DNA of 7,603 bases from QHBQ01 sp038230695 (GCA_038230695.1 JBBRMT010000226.1:1-7603); one strand, 5' to 3'; positions 1-4,801 are shown, counted from the first letter of the stretch. The notes: a model not told the origin generated them from the sequence alone. Made by a program: numbers and translations.

Positions 1-485
1 GCCCGGCCGGGTTGCTGTTCGCCCTCGCGGGCGAGATAGTTGCGAGCAATCTGCTGCTCATCCGGCTCGTAGATAAACAAGCCGCGTACCTGACCCGCCG
101 CTGCGATGCCATTGTAGGCGGGCAGGGTTGCCAGTTCAGGCAGGATGAAGTCGCCCTCCAGAATGATGGGTGCGCGGCTCTCAATATGGTTGGCGATTAC
201 CAGTTCGAGGGCCACCGCCATTATCCGCGCATAGCTGATGAAGAACTGCAAGTGCTGCTCCTCGTCCATGCGCCGCGCCGCATCGGGGTTGGTACGCCAG
301 AAGTGCAACGCGGGATACTGCTCAGGGCCGGTCATGCGCTCCAGAATCACCTGAAAGTCGTCCACCTCGGTGATGCCGATGCCATAGTGCTGCGCCAAGC
401 GGTAGCTGATGCTGGTCTTGCCCACGCCGCTTGCGCCACCAATCAGCAATACCTGCCAAGCGCGGGGAGGGTTATTTGTTTGCAT
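1..485 (-). CDS. P-loop kinase-like ATP-binding protein, 3'-truncated by window edge
   Basis: An open frame on the minus strand runs from ATG at 485 to the left edge (161 codons, no stop in the window). Residues 11-16 form a hydrophobic strand leading into a textbook Walker A motif, GASGVGKT (residues 17-24). A short ITEVDDF stretch (38-44) follows at the place where small kinases carry an acceptor-site acidic motif, and a second strand ends in ILEGDF (108-113). This layout fits a small-molecule or nucleotide kinase of the AAA/P-loop type, possibly of the 2-phosphoglycerate-kinase-like group; the substrate cannot be assigned. No Shine-Dalgarno sequence precedes the ATG. An extended -10 box lies exactly where transcription would begin at the A of the start codon, so a leaderless mRNA is likely. 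It is divergent from the glycosyltransferase at 526. The plus-strand frame over the same bases is a shadow. The P-loop assignment is firm; the family is not. Confidence 0.85.
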   Translation of the reverse strand, partial: MQTNNPPRAWQVLLIGGASGVGKTSISYRLAQHYGIGITEVDDFQVILERMTGPEQYPALHFWRTNPDAARRMDEEQHLQFFISYARIMAVALELVIANHIESRAPIILEGDFILPELATLPAYNGIAAAGQVRGLFIYEPDEQQIARNYLAREGEQQPGR

Positions 486-491
486 GGAGTT

Positions 492-500
492 ATTATATCA
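492..500 (-). promoter_or_regulatory. Extended -10 promoter for the P-loop gene
   Basis: Read on the minus strand, this is TGATATAAT, a perfect extended -10 (TG-n-TATAAT). The TATAAT ends at 492, and six bases later comes the A of the ATG at 485, the expected transcription start. No convincing -35 hexamer is present, which fits an extended -10 promoter. It is one arm of a perfect 9-bp inverted repeat with 511-519. Confidence 0.6.
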
Positions 501-510
501 GGTTGAGGCA

Positions 511-519
511 TGATATAAT
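511..519 (+). promoter_or_regulatory. Extended -10 promoter for the GT4 glycosyltransferase
   Basis: TGATATAAT matches TG-n-TATAAT perfectly. The TATAAT (514-519) is followed by six bases and then the ATG at 526, so the expected start of transcription coincides with the start codon. The only SD-like bases (AGGA, 521-524) lie 1 nt from the ATG, too close for ribosome binding. This supports leaderless translation. It is the mirror image of the minus-strand promoter at 492-500. Confidence 0.6.
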
Positions 520-525
520 CAGGAC

Positions 526-1728
526 ATGAAAATCACCATGATCGCGCCATTTGCGCTGCGGCCAAAGGGGACCACGCGGGAGCGGGTCTTGCCACTGGCG
601 CGGGCGCTGGCGGCGCGGGGGCATTGCGTCAGGGTCATCATCCCGGCGTGGGACAATCCCAGCGAGGGGGGGTTGTGCTGGGAAGATAGCGGCGTGAAAG
701 TAGAGAGCGTGGCGCTGCCCCACCCGCTGCTGCCGCGCCTGCCGCTGCTGCTGGCGCAGCGGGCGTTGGCAACGCGGCCCGACGTAATCCATGTGTTCAA
801 GCCGAAGGCGTACAGCGGGTTGGCCGCCGACATTCTAAGGGTGCGCCGCGCCCGCTGGATACTCGACCATGACGACTGGGAGGGGCGTGGTGGCTGGAAC
901 GAGCGCAACCGCTACCGCTTGCTTCAACGCCTGCTGTTTCAGTGGCAAGAGCAGCATCTGCCCCGCCGCGCCACAGCGGTGACGGTGGCGAGCCGCACAC
1001 TTGAAGCGCAGGTGTGGGGACAAGGGGTCGCGCCGCAACAGGTCTTCTATCTACCCAACGGCGCGGAACACGCCAAGTACGACCCCTGGCTGGCGGCAGC
1101 CAATGAAGCCGAGGTGATGCGAATGCGCGAGGAATTGGGCATTGCCGCCAACCCCACCCTGCTGCTGTACACCCGCTTCGTCGAGTTTCCCGTAGCGCGG
1201 GCGGTGGAATTGCTCAAACGGGTGGTGGCCGAGATGCGCGATGTGCGCCTGCTGGTGTTGGGCAGCGGCTTCTTTGGCGAGGAGAACGAGATGCGACGGA
1301 TGGCGGCGCAGGCCGGGCTGGCGAGTTGCATCGTATATCGCCCCATCCAGCCCTCAGATCTAGAGAACGGCACCCTGGCGCGGCTGATCAGCGCGGCGGA
1401 TGTCAGTATCTTCCCGATGAACGATACGCTGGTTAATCGGGCCAAGTGTCCGGTGCGACTAGTAGATATGATGGCGCTAGGGTTGCCAATTGTAGCCGAT
1501 CGGGTAGGGCAGGTGGGCGAGTACCTGGAGCATAACGTGTCGGGGTTGCTGGTAGAGGCGGGCGATAATCTTGCTTTCGCCGAGTCTACCCTGCGGCTGC
1601 TACGCTCCAGCCAGTTGCGTGCCAGCATCGGCACAGCGGCCCAGGCACGGCTGTGGGCCAGGTTCGACTGGGCAACGTTGGCCGCGCAGGCGGAGCGGGC
1701 GTATTCAGTGATGAGGGCTGAGGACTGA
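526..1728 (+). CDS. Glycosyltransferase, GT4-like GT-B fold, 400 aa
   Basis: The protein is a probable cytoplasmic or membrane-associated retaining glycosyltransferase that moves a sugar from a nucleotide-sugar donor; donor and acceptor are unknown. The N-terminal half starts with a Rossmann strand (MKITMIAPFALRPKG) followed by the ER..LARALAARGH helix typical of GT4 acceptor domains. DVIHV (86-90) and ILDHDDWEG (112-120) follow. The linker LPNGA (176-180) is typical of the family, as is the donor-domain strand RLLVLGSG (241-248). A variant of the E-x7-E region follows at 307-332 (PVRLVDMMALGLPIVA, then VGQVGE), with Asp314 in place of the first Glu. Length is normal for the family. No transmembrane segment or signal peptide is evident. 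The ATG at 526 is placed by the extended -10 six bases upstream. The last codons overlap a heptamer repeat (1715-1735), so the C-terminal tail (MRAED) is partly repeat-encoded. The gene converges on the cold-shock gene. Family assignment is confident; pathway is not. Confidence 0.93.
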   Translation: MKITMIAPFALRPKGTTRERVLPLARALAARGHCVRVIIPAWDNPSEGGLCWEDSGVKVESVALPHPLLPRLPLLLAQRALATRPDVIHVFKPKAYSGLAADILRVRRARWILDHDDWEGRGGWNERNRYRLLQRLLFQWQEQHLPRRATAVTVASRTLEAQVWGQGVAPQQVFYLPNGAEHAKYDPWLAAANEAEVMRMREELGIAANPTLLLYTRFVEFPVARAVELLKRVVAEMRDVRLLVLGSGFFGEENEMRRMAAQAGLASCIVYRPIQPSDLENGTLARLISAADVSIFPMNDTLVNRAKCPVRLVDMMALGLPIVADRVGQVGEYLEHNVSGLLVEAGDNLAFAESTLRLLRSSQLRASIGTAAQARLWARFDWATLAAQAERAYSVMRAED

Positions 1729-1735
1729 AGACTGA
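1715..1735 (+). repeat. Heptamer tandem repeat, unit GGACTGA (three degenerate copies)
   Basis: Units GGGCTGA, GGACTGA and AGACTGA lie end to end and contain the TGA stop codon of the glycosyltransferase (1726-1728). The reverse-complement heptamer lies at 1858-1878, after the convergent cold-shock gene. Confidence 0.7.
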
Positions 1736-1767
1736 GTTGAAGTTTAAGTATTCATATTGTCATAAGC

Positions 1768-1810
1768 AAACCCGCAACTCCTGGCAAGAAGAGGCGGGCT
1801 TTATATTATT
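1768..1810. terminator. Likely bidirectional intrinsic terminator between convergent genes
   Basis: CCCGC (1771-1775) pairs with GCGGG (1794-1798), extended inward by CTC (1778-1780) with GAG (1791-1793) across a 2-nt bulge. The loop is 10 nt. On the plus strand it is followed by CTTTATATTATT, and on the minus strand by TTTGCTTATG, so both directions have a U-rich tail. It lies 40 bp after the glycosyltransferase stop and about 85 bp after the cold-shock stop. The U tracts are interrupted, so efficiency is uncertain. Confidence 0.5.
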
Positions 1811-1826
1811 GTGAGACTAATACGCT

Positions 1827-1846
1827 GGTAGAGCCGCAACTCTGCC
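1827..1846. other. 7-bp hairpin downstream of the cold-shock gene
   Basis: GGTAGAG (1827-1833) pairs with CTCTGCC (1840-1846) around a 6-nt loop, with one T-G wobble in the plus-strand transcript. No U tract follows on either strand, so it is not a classical terminator. It may stabilise the 3' end of the cold-shock mRNA together with the stem at 1771-1798. Confidence 0.35.
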
Positions 1847-1857
1847 CCACTGATTCC

Positions 1858-1878
1858 TCAGTCCGCGTCCCTTAGTCC
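1858..1878 (-). repeat. Heptamer tandem repeat, sense unit GGACTRA, after the cold-shock gene
   Basis: The plus strand reads TCAGTCC, GCGTCCC, TTAGTCC. On the sense strand of the cold-shock gene this is GGACTAA, GGGACGC, GGACTGA, starting 6 nt after the TAA stop. It is the same heptamer that spans the stop codon of the convergent glycosyltransferase, so the terminator lies between inverted copies. Confidence 0.6.
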
Positions 1879-1884
1879 CACGGT

Positions 1885-2775
1885 TTAGGCTAGCTGATCC
1901 TCATCCTGCTCATCGAGAGGGCCGCGGCTGGGGTTGTAGTCGGGCGGAGCGAGTTGCTCGTTGGTGGGCGGATAGTTGACCGGGTTGTAGGGTTCGTAGC
2001 CTGGCCCGTTCTGTGCGTTCTGGGGGTTATAATCGTTGCCAGGGTTGCGGCCATAATCGTTAGTGGGATAGCCGCTCTGGGGCGCGTAGCCACCCTGTGG
2101 TGGGTAGCCACGTTCGGTGTTGTAGCCACGCGGACCACCACCGCGCTCGTAGCCAGCCGGAGGCTGGTAGCCACGCTCACCGCCGTTACCACCCTGCTGG
2201 TAGCCACCCTGCTGGTAGCCGCCCTGCTGGTAGCCGCCCTGCTGGTAGCCGCCCTGCTGGTAGCCGCCCTGCTGGTAGCCACCCTGCTGGTAGCTACGCG
2301 GCCCACTGCGCTCGTTGCCGCCCTGCTGGTAGCCACGTGACCCCCCGCGTTCGTTGCCATAACCGCTTTGTGGCGCATAGCCTTCATTGCCAGAGCCACG
2401 CCCAGGACCGCGCTCGTTGCCATAGCCGCGTGGTCCGTTGCTACGCTCCGCACCGTAACTCGGAGCGCCGGGGCCACGTTCGTTGCCATAACCACGCGGT
2501 GCGCCATAACCGCCTTGCTGCCCATAATCACGCGGGCCTGCACTGGGGCGCGGGGCTGCTGCTGGGGATGGGCCAATCTTTACCACATTGCGGGCCTGCG
2601 GCCCCTTTGGGCCATCCTCAAGGTCAAACTCTACCTCCTGACCTTCGACTAGCGACCGGAAGCCCTCACCCAGCACTGCGCTGTAGTGAACAAACACATC
2701 CTCACCGCCCGGTTGTTGGATAAAGCCGTATCCCTTGCTGTCGTTGAACCACTTGACTGTGCCAGTTGTCCTCAT
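1885..2775 (-). CDS. Cold-shock-domain protein with long Gly/Gln/Tyr/Asn/Arg-rich disordered tail
   Basis: Residues 1-67 are a complete bacterial cold-shock domain that binds single-stranded RNA or DNA: GTVKWFNDSKGYGFI contains RNP1 (KGYGFI, 14-19), and VFVHY (27-31) is RNP2. An ordinary bacterial Csp ends at about residue 67-70; this protein is 296 aa. Residues 69-280 are low complexity, dominated by G, Q, Y, N, R and P, with GYGNERG motifs, an R/G-rich stretch and seven consecutive GYQQG units (161-195). The tail ends in an acidic DEQDEDQLA (288-296). A prion-like, possibly condensate-forming RNA chaperone is a reasonable inference. OB fold, Gly/Gln linker and acidic tip also recall the layout of single-stranded DNA-binding protein, although the usual hydrophobic end is missing. 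AAGGAAGGA (2786-2794) is a good RBS 10 nt before the ATG. The frame is intact throughout. The cold-shock domain is certain; the tail's function is inferred. Confidence 0.95.
   Translation of the reverse strand: MRTTGTVKWFNDSKGYGFIQQPGGEDVFVHYSAVLGEGFRSLVEGQEVEFDLEDGPKGPQARNVVKIGPSPAAAPRPSAGPRDYGQQGGYGAPRGYGNERGPGAPSYGAERSNGPRGYGNERGPGRGSGNEGYAPQSGYGNERGGSRGYQQGGNERSGPRSYQQGGYQQGGYQQGGYQQGGYQQGGYQQGGYQQGGNGGERGYQPPAGYERGGGPRGYNTERGYPPQGGYAPQSGYPTNDYGRNPGNDYNPQNAQNGPGYEPYNPVNYPPTNEQLAPPDYNPSRGPLDEQDEDQLA
2191..2295 (-). repeat. 15-bp coding tandem repeat, seven copies
   Basis: Seven in-frame 15-bp units, plus-strand form (A/G)CCCTGCTGGTAGC(C/T), encode GYQQG repeats (residues 161-195). The four central units (2221-2280) are identical and start with G, while the outer ones start with A. 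An eighth isolated copy lies at 2320-2334. The identical core suggests recent expansion by slippage or unequal recombination. The repeat length, a multiple of three, keeps all frames open and produces spurious ORFs on the other strand. Confidence 0.95.
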
Positions 2776-3138
2776 TAGACTGCCGTCCTTCCTTTTTCGG
2801 TTTGCTGCTGCCTGGTACTGCGGAGCAAAGCAATATGGTGTGTAAAATACGTTCGATAACCTTGTTTAGTTCTAACTTCGCCTTGATTACTGCAACGGTC
2901 AAGCGGGGCTGATGTTACGCCGTTATGCTACAGGCAGGTCACTGTTAGCTGGTCTGAATGGTATCCTACTTGCCCGTTACCCTGATAAGATATAGTTGCA
3001 AGGCAATAAGTGGGTCAAGCGTGTCGCCTATGTTCACCCCGATCGCCATGAAGGTAGAAGTCAGAAGGTGGATGGCTTAATGCAGCTGGTGAACGCTGCC
3101 ACCTTATTCTACCTTCTACCTTCTACCAGCTTCATTCA
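2776..3138. other. 363-bp intergenic region upstream of the cold-shock gene
   Basis: No credible gene is seen. The part next to the cold-shock gene holds its RBS (2786-2794) and one copy of the motif TTATCGAA on the gene's sense strand (2852-2859). The middle (2946-2998) is mixed sequence with an AT-rich patch near 2985-2996. The distal part (3050-3127) holds a long imperfect hairpin made of heptamer repeats. A cold-shock leader of roughly 100 nt or more is possible, but no promoter could be fixed with confidence. Confidence 0.6.
3050..3127. repeat. Long imperfect inverted repeat built from GGTAGAA/TTCTACC heptamers
   Basis: The left arm GAAGGTAGAA (3050-3059) pairs with TTCTACCTTC (3107-3116). 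After an asymmetric internal loop, AAGGTGG (3065-3071) pairs with CCACCTT (3099-3105). CAGC (3083-3086) can pair with GCTG (3095-3098) at the tip. The right arm contains three exact TTCTACC units (3107-3127), which end 11 nt after the stop of the small YtxH-like gene; the left arm also has 7-bp spacing (GGTAGAA, GTCAGAA, GGTGGAT). It could act as a 3'-end structure of the upstream operon or be a small dispersed repeat element. Confidence 0.65.
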
Positions 3139-3399
3139 CTACTGCAGGTCGGCGGCCACCTCGTCAAGTTTGTCGCCAACCGCGTTGACGGCGCGACCGA
3201 GGGTCTTGTTCTGTTCGCCCACCCGGTCGGCCAGGTCACGAACCATATCGGCTTCTTTACCCATCAGTTCGCCTACTGTGCCACGCGCCCAGGTTAGCAA
3301 CTCCTTACGGTTCTCCTCACCGGTGCGCGGCGAAAAGAGCAGACCCAGGGTGATACCGATGGCAAAATACTTGGCGGCTGTGCGTACTCCTCGAAACAT
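3139..3399 (-). CDS. Small YtxH-domain-like protein, 86 aa
   Basis: The N-terminus (MFRGVRTAAKYFAIGITLGLLFSPRTGEENRKELL) is the YtxH pattern: a short Gly-containing hydrophobic segment (about 9-22), then (F/L)(S/A)P-x-(T/S)GEE-xR and a charged amphipathic helix. Residues 40-86 are a predicted helical, coiled-coil-like region. YtxH-like proteins are small, poorly characterised proteins often linked to general stress in Bacillus; the molecular role is unknown. GGGAGGA (3408-3414) is a strong RBS 8 nt before the ATG. It follows the larger YtxH-like gene after a 68-nt gap in the same direction and is probably cotranscribed. Its stop is followed within 11 nt by TTCTACC heptamers. The family call is moderately confident, and the protein looks complete. 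Confidence 0.85.
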   Translation of the reverse strand: MFRGVRTAAKYFAIGITLGLLFSPRTGEENRKELLTWARGTVGELMGKEADMVRDLADRVGEQNKTLGRAVNAVGDKLDEVAADLQ

Positions 3400-3422
3400 G
3401 GTGCTAGTCCTCCCTCTTGGTA

Positions 3423-3459
3423 ATTGCAGATTGCAGATATTTTAGATTGCAGATTGTTG
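3423..3459 (-). repeat. Heptamer repeat, unit CTGCAAT (sense) / ATTGCAG (plus)
   Basis: ATTGCAG occurs at 3423-3429, 3430-3436 and 3446-3452, with a degenerate fourth unit ATTGTTG (3453-3459) and a 9-nt interruption. It begins 8 nt after the stop of the large YtxH-like gene. The same unit in inverse orientation forms the five-copy array at 5751-5785. Confidence 0.75.
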
Positions 3460-3467
3460 GTGACAGA

Positions 3468-4052
3468 TCAGGCTGACCTGCATACCGGACAACATAAAGA
3501 TGAATAGGGCTGGTCGTTGGCGCGAACGGGGATGATGACCACACTATCCGGCACGTCGTCGGAAGTAATCGGGTTGGGCGACGCGCCGCGCAACTCGTCA
3601 ACCTTCTGCTTTACGTTGCCCACCGTACCACCAGTGGCCTGACGCACATCGCCCGCCTTCTGACGGACTGTATCGGCCACAATGCCGCTCGCCTGGCGGG
3701 CATTCTCCACCCCTGTTTCTGCGGCGCTGCGTACCGTATTGGCGACATCGCTGGCGCTGGCTTTCACGTTATCGGCAGTGGCGCTAACCGCCTGCTGCAC
3801 CTGAGTGGCCTTCTCACTAACCACCTGCTGCACCTGGCTCGCCTTCTCGCCCACAAACACCTGCGCTGTATTGGTGGTTTCGATCACACTATGGCGCAAG
3901 TCTAGCGCCAGCCGCTTGGCCTTTAGCTCCAGGGCGCGACGGTTCGCTTCCCCGTTGCGCGGTGTGATCGCAAGCCCTACGCCCGCGCCAATCAACGCGC
4001 CCGCCAACAGCCCGCCAAACATCAGGCCATTGCTTTGCTCTTCCTTAACCAT
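3468..4052 (-). CDS. YtxH-like protein with eight 11-residue LEA-like repeats, 194 aa
   Basis: The N-terminus has the YtxH signature: a Gly/Ala-rich hydrophobic segment (GLMFGGLLAGALIGAGVGLA, 9-28) followed by ITPRNGEANRR. It is probably membrane-anchored or membrane-associated. Residues 69-156 divide exactly into eight 11-mers with the pattern x-x-A-x-x-V-(Q/K/R)-x-x-x-x; the first two (EKASQVQQVVS, EKATQVQQAVS) are nearly identical. Such hendecads are known from group 3 LEA proteins, apolipoprotein-like helices and right-handed coiled coils, where they form long amphipathic helices and are linked to desiccation or membrane protection. The C-terminus leaves the repeat pattern and ends with SSLCCPVCRSA, three cysteines that might bind metal or form disulfides. 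AGGAGGT (4061-4067) is an excellent RBS 8 nt before the ATG at 4052. The start lies inside the 3' end of the upstream membrane gene (31-bp overlap), so the two may be translationally coupled. Confidence 0.9.
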   Translation of the reverse strand: MVKEEQSNGLMFGGLLAGALIGAGVGLAITPRNGEANRRALELKAKRLALDLRHSVIETTNTAQVFVGEKASQVQQVVSEKATQVQQAVSATADNVKASASDVANTVRSAAETGVENARQASGIVADTVRQKAGDVRQATGGTVGNVKQKVDELRGASPNPITSDDVPDSVVIIPVRANDQPYSSLCCPVCRSA

Positions 4053-4378
4053 GAATCATAACCTCCTACTTTCACTTTGCCATTCGATGCTTTTGTCAAG
4101 AAGCAGGAATTGTGCCATAAGCGCAGTGAGGGTCGGCGGGTGAGGCGTAGGGCTACGCGCACCAACAGGGCGGCAGTTAGCGTAGCAACCAGAGCGGGCC
4201 AGAATGAGAGATTGCCGATAAAGGGATAGATGTCGCTGAAGGAGTAGCCTGCCAACGCGCCGCCCACCACCGCAGCCAGCATGGTAAGCAGCCAGGCCCA
4301 GGGTCGCTTGCCAGGAACGAACAAATCTACAAAGAAACCAACTGCCACCGCCAGCAGAACCAGCACAACTATGTCCAT
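4022..4378 (-). CDS. GlsB/YeaQ/YmgE-like small integral membrane protein, 118 aa
   Basis: The first 82 residues match the GlsB/YeaQ/YmgE (transglycosylase-associated) pattern: TM helix 1 (2-20) followed by DLFVPGKRPWAWLLT, a Gly/Ala-rich TM helix 2 (about 28-46) and a third hydrophobic segment (57-77) ending in RLTRR. Members are 80-90 aa inner-membrane proteins often induced by stress; their biochemical role is unresolved. Residues 83-118 (basic, polar, no family resemblance) extend over the RBS and first codons of the downstream YtxH gene. The tail may be real but could result from loss of an earlier stop. I chose the ATG at 4378 because it begins directly with the TM helix and because the predicted transcription start (about 4423) lies downstream of all earlier ATGs. 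A GAGG at about 4390 is the only SD-like sequence, 11 nt away. Confidence 0.8.
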   Translation of the reverse strand: MDIVVLVLLAVAVGFFVDLFVPGKRPWAWLLTMLAAVVGGALAGYSFSDIYPFIGNLSFWPALVATLTAALLVRVALRLTRRPSLRLWHNSCFLTKASNGKVKVGGYDSWLRKSKAMA

Positions 4379-4411
4379 AAGGGGAACTACCTCTGAAGCG
4401 ATAATCTCAAC

Positions 4412-4450
4412 TTCGATAACTCTTACTCTATTATACCACAATTTCGATAA
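4412..4450 (-). promoter_or_regulatory. Direct repeats of TTATCGAA flanking a -10 box (possible operator)
   Basis: TTCGATAA on the plus strand (TTATCGAA in the direction of the gene) occurs at 4412-4419 and 4443-4450, 31 bp apart (about three helical turns), one on each side of the -10. A third exact copy lies upstream of the cold-shock gene at 2852-2859, and a 7-of-8 match on the opposite strand at 4543-4550. Spacing and placement suggest an operator, but no regulator is identified. Confidence 0.4.
4430..4438 (-). promoter_or_regulatory. Extended -10 promoter of the glsB-like/ytxH cluster
   Basis: On the minus strand this reads TGGTATAAT, a perfect TG-n-TATAAT. The predicted start is near 4423, giving a leader of about 45 nt. 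No good -35 is seen at 16-18 bp, as is usual for extended -10 promoters. Nothing resembling a terminator separates the three downstream genes before 3127. Confidence 0.6.
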
Positions 4451-4579
4451 AACAACATAACACATAGGGGTGCGGATCACAACGATGACGCAGCAGGGCG
4501 GACGCAATCTACCCCTTCGCCAGCCACAGATTGCAATTTGATGTATCGAACCCTACACATAATGACCGATGCGCTACGT

Positions 4580-4608
4580 TTGCACAAGAGCGGCAAAAAT
4601 GTTATACT
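4580..4608 (+). promoter_or_regulatory. Promoter for the GT2 gene (TTGCAC-N17-TATACT, extended -10)
   Basis: TTGCAC (4580-4585) and TATACT (4603-4608) are 17 bp apart, and TGT before the -10 makes it an extended -10 (TGTTATACT, 4600-4608). The predicted start is near 4615, 187 nt before the TTG start codon. Confidence 0.5.
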
Positions 4609-4675
4609 CTGTATTATACAAGTGCAGCCGCAACCCAATCTATACCATATAGCCGAGCAGCCGGTGTAAATTGCA

Positions 4676-4702
4676 CCAGGGCGGGCAGCCGCCCGCCCCT
4701 AC
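4676..4702 (-). repeat. GC-rich palindromic element, copy 1
   Basis: GGGCGGGC (4679-4686) and GCCCGCCC (4691-4698) form a perfect 8-bp stem with an AGCC tetraloop. Read on the minus strand it begins GTAGGGGCGGGC and ends GCCCTGG. A related copy lies in the opposite orientation at 5701-5726, on the far side of the GT2 gene. There is no U tract, so it is not an ordinary terminator. Confidence 0.6.
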
Positions 4703-4786
4703 TGAACATAACATCTGTTTGACAAAAAGGTATAACCCTATGACGCACTTGATTATCGCAGGCCGGGTTGTGACTTTTGCAGAGCC

Positions 4787-4792
4787 GAGGAG
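4787..4792 (+). promoter_or_regulatory. RBS that fixes a TTG start codon
   Basis: GAGGAG lies 9 nt before TTG at 4802. The next in-frame ATG (residue 27) falls after the catalytic VIPAYNE motif, so the TTG start is required for a functional glycosyltransferase. Confidence 0.75.
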
Positions 4793-4801
4793 ATAACCGC
4801 C

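Larger units (their letters stand above)
4379..4801. other. 423-bp divergent intergenic region between glsB-like and GT2 genes
   Basis: This stretch contains no credible gene. It holds, from left to right: the leader and extended -10 promoter of the minus-strand stress cluster, with two TTCGATAA copies; a short AT-rich stretch; a plus-strand promoter (4580-4608); an 8-bp GC-rich hairpin (4679-4698); and a plain leader ending in the RBS of the GT2 gene. The plus-strand mRNA would carry a leader of about 187 nt. Confidence 0.6.

Noticed and set aside
12..506. Plus-strand 164-aa open frame
   Set aside because: Shadow of the minus-strand P-loop gene, whose Walker A motif and promoter are clear; the plus frame has no motif.
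2191..2295. CRISPR-like regular repeat
   Set aside because: Units are contiguous, 15 bp, without spacers and in frame within a protein gene. The heptamer arrays likewise have no spacers.
1954..2723. Long plus-strand open frames opposite the cold-shock gene, one with Leu/Val/Ala repeats that looks like a membrane protein
   Set aside because: The 15-bp repeat is a multiple of three and free of stops in several frames, so antisense frames stay open. The minus strand encodes a clear cold-shock domain with RBS, and the plus frames have no family motifs.
2835..2902. Promoter of the cold-shock gene
   Set aside because: TTGACC on the minus strand (2902-2897) has no acceptable -10 at 16-19 bp, and other hexamer pairs are weak, so no promoter is called.
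4679..4698. Intrinsic terminator at the GC hairpin before the GT2 gene
   Set aside because: The stem is strong but no U-rich tract follows on either strand, and a related copy elsewhere points to a dispersed palindromic element.
4719..4736. TTGACA followed by TATAAC before the GT2 gene as a promoter
   Set aside because: The two boxes are only 6 bp apart, and no -10-like hexamer lies 16-18 bp downstream of TTGACA.
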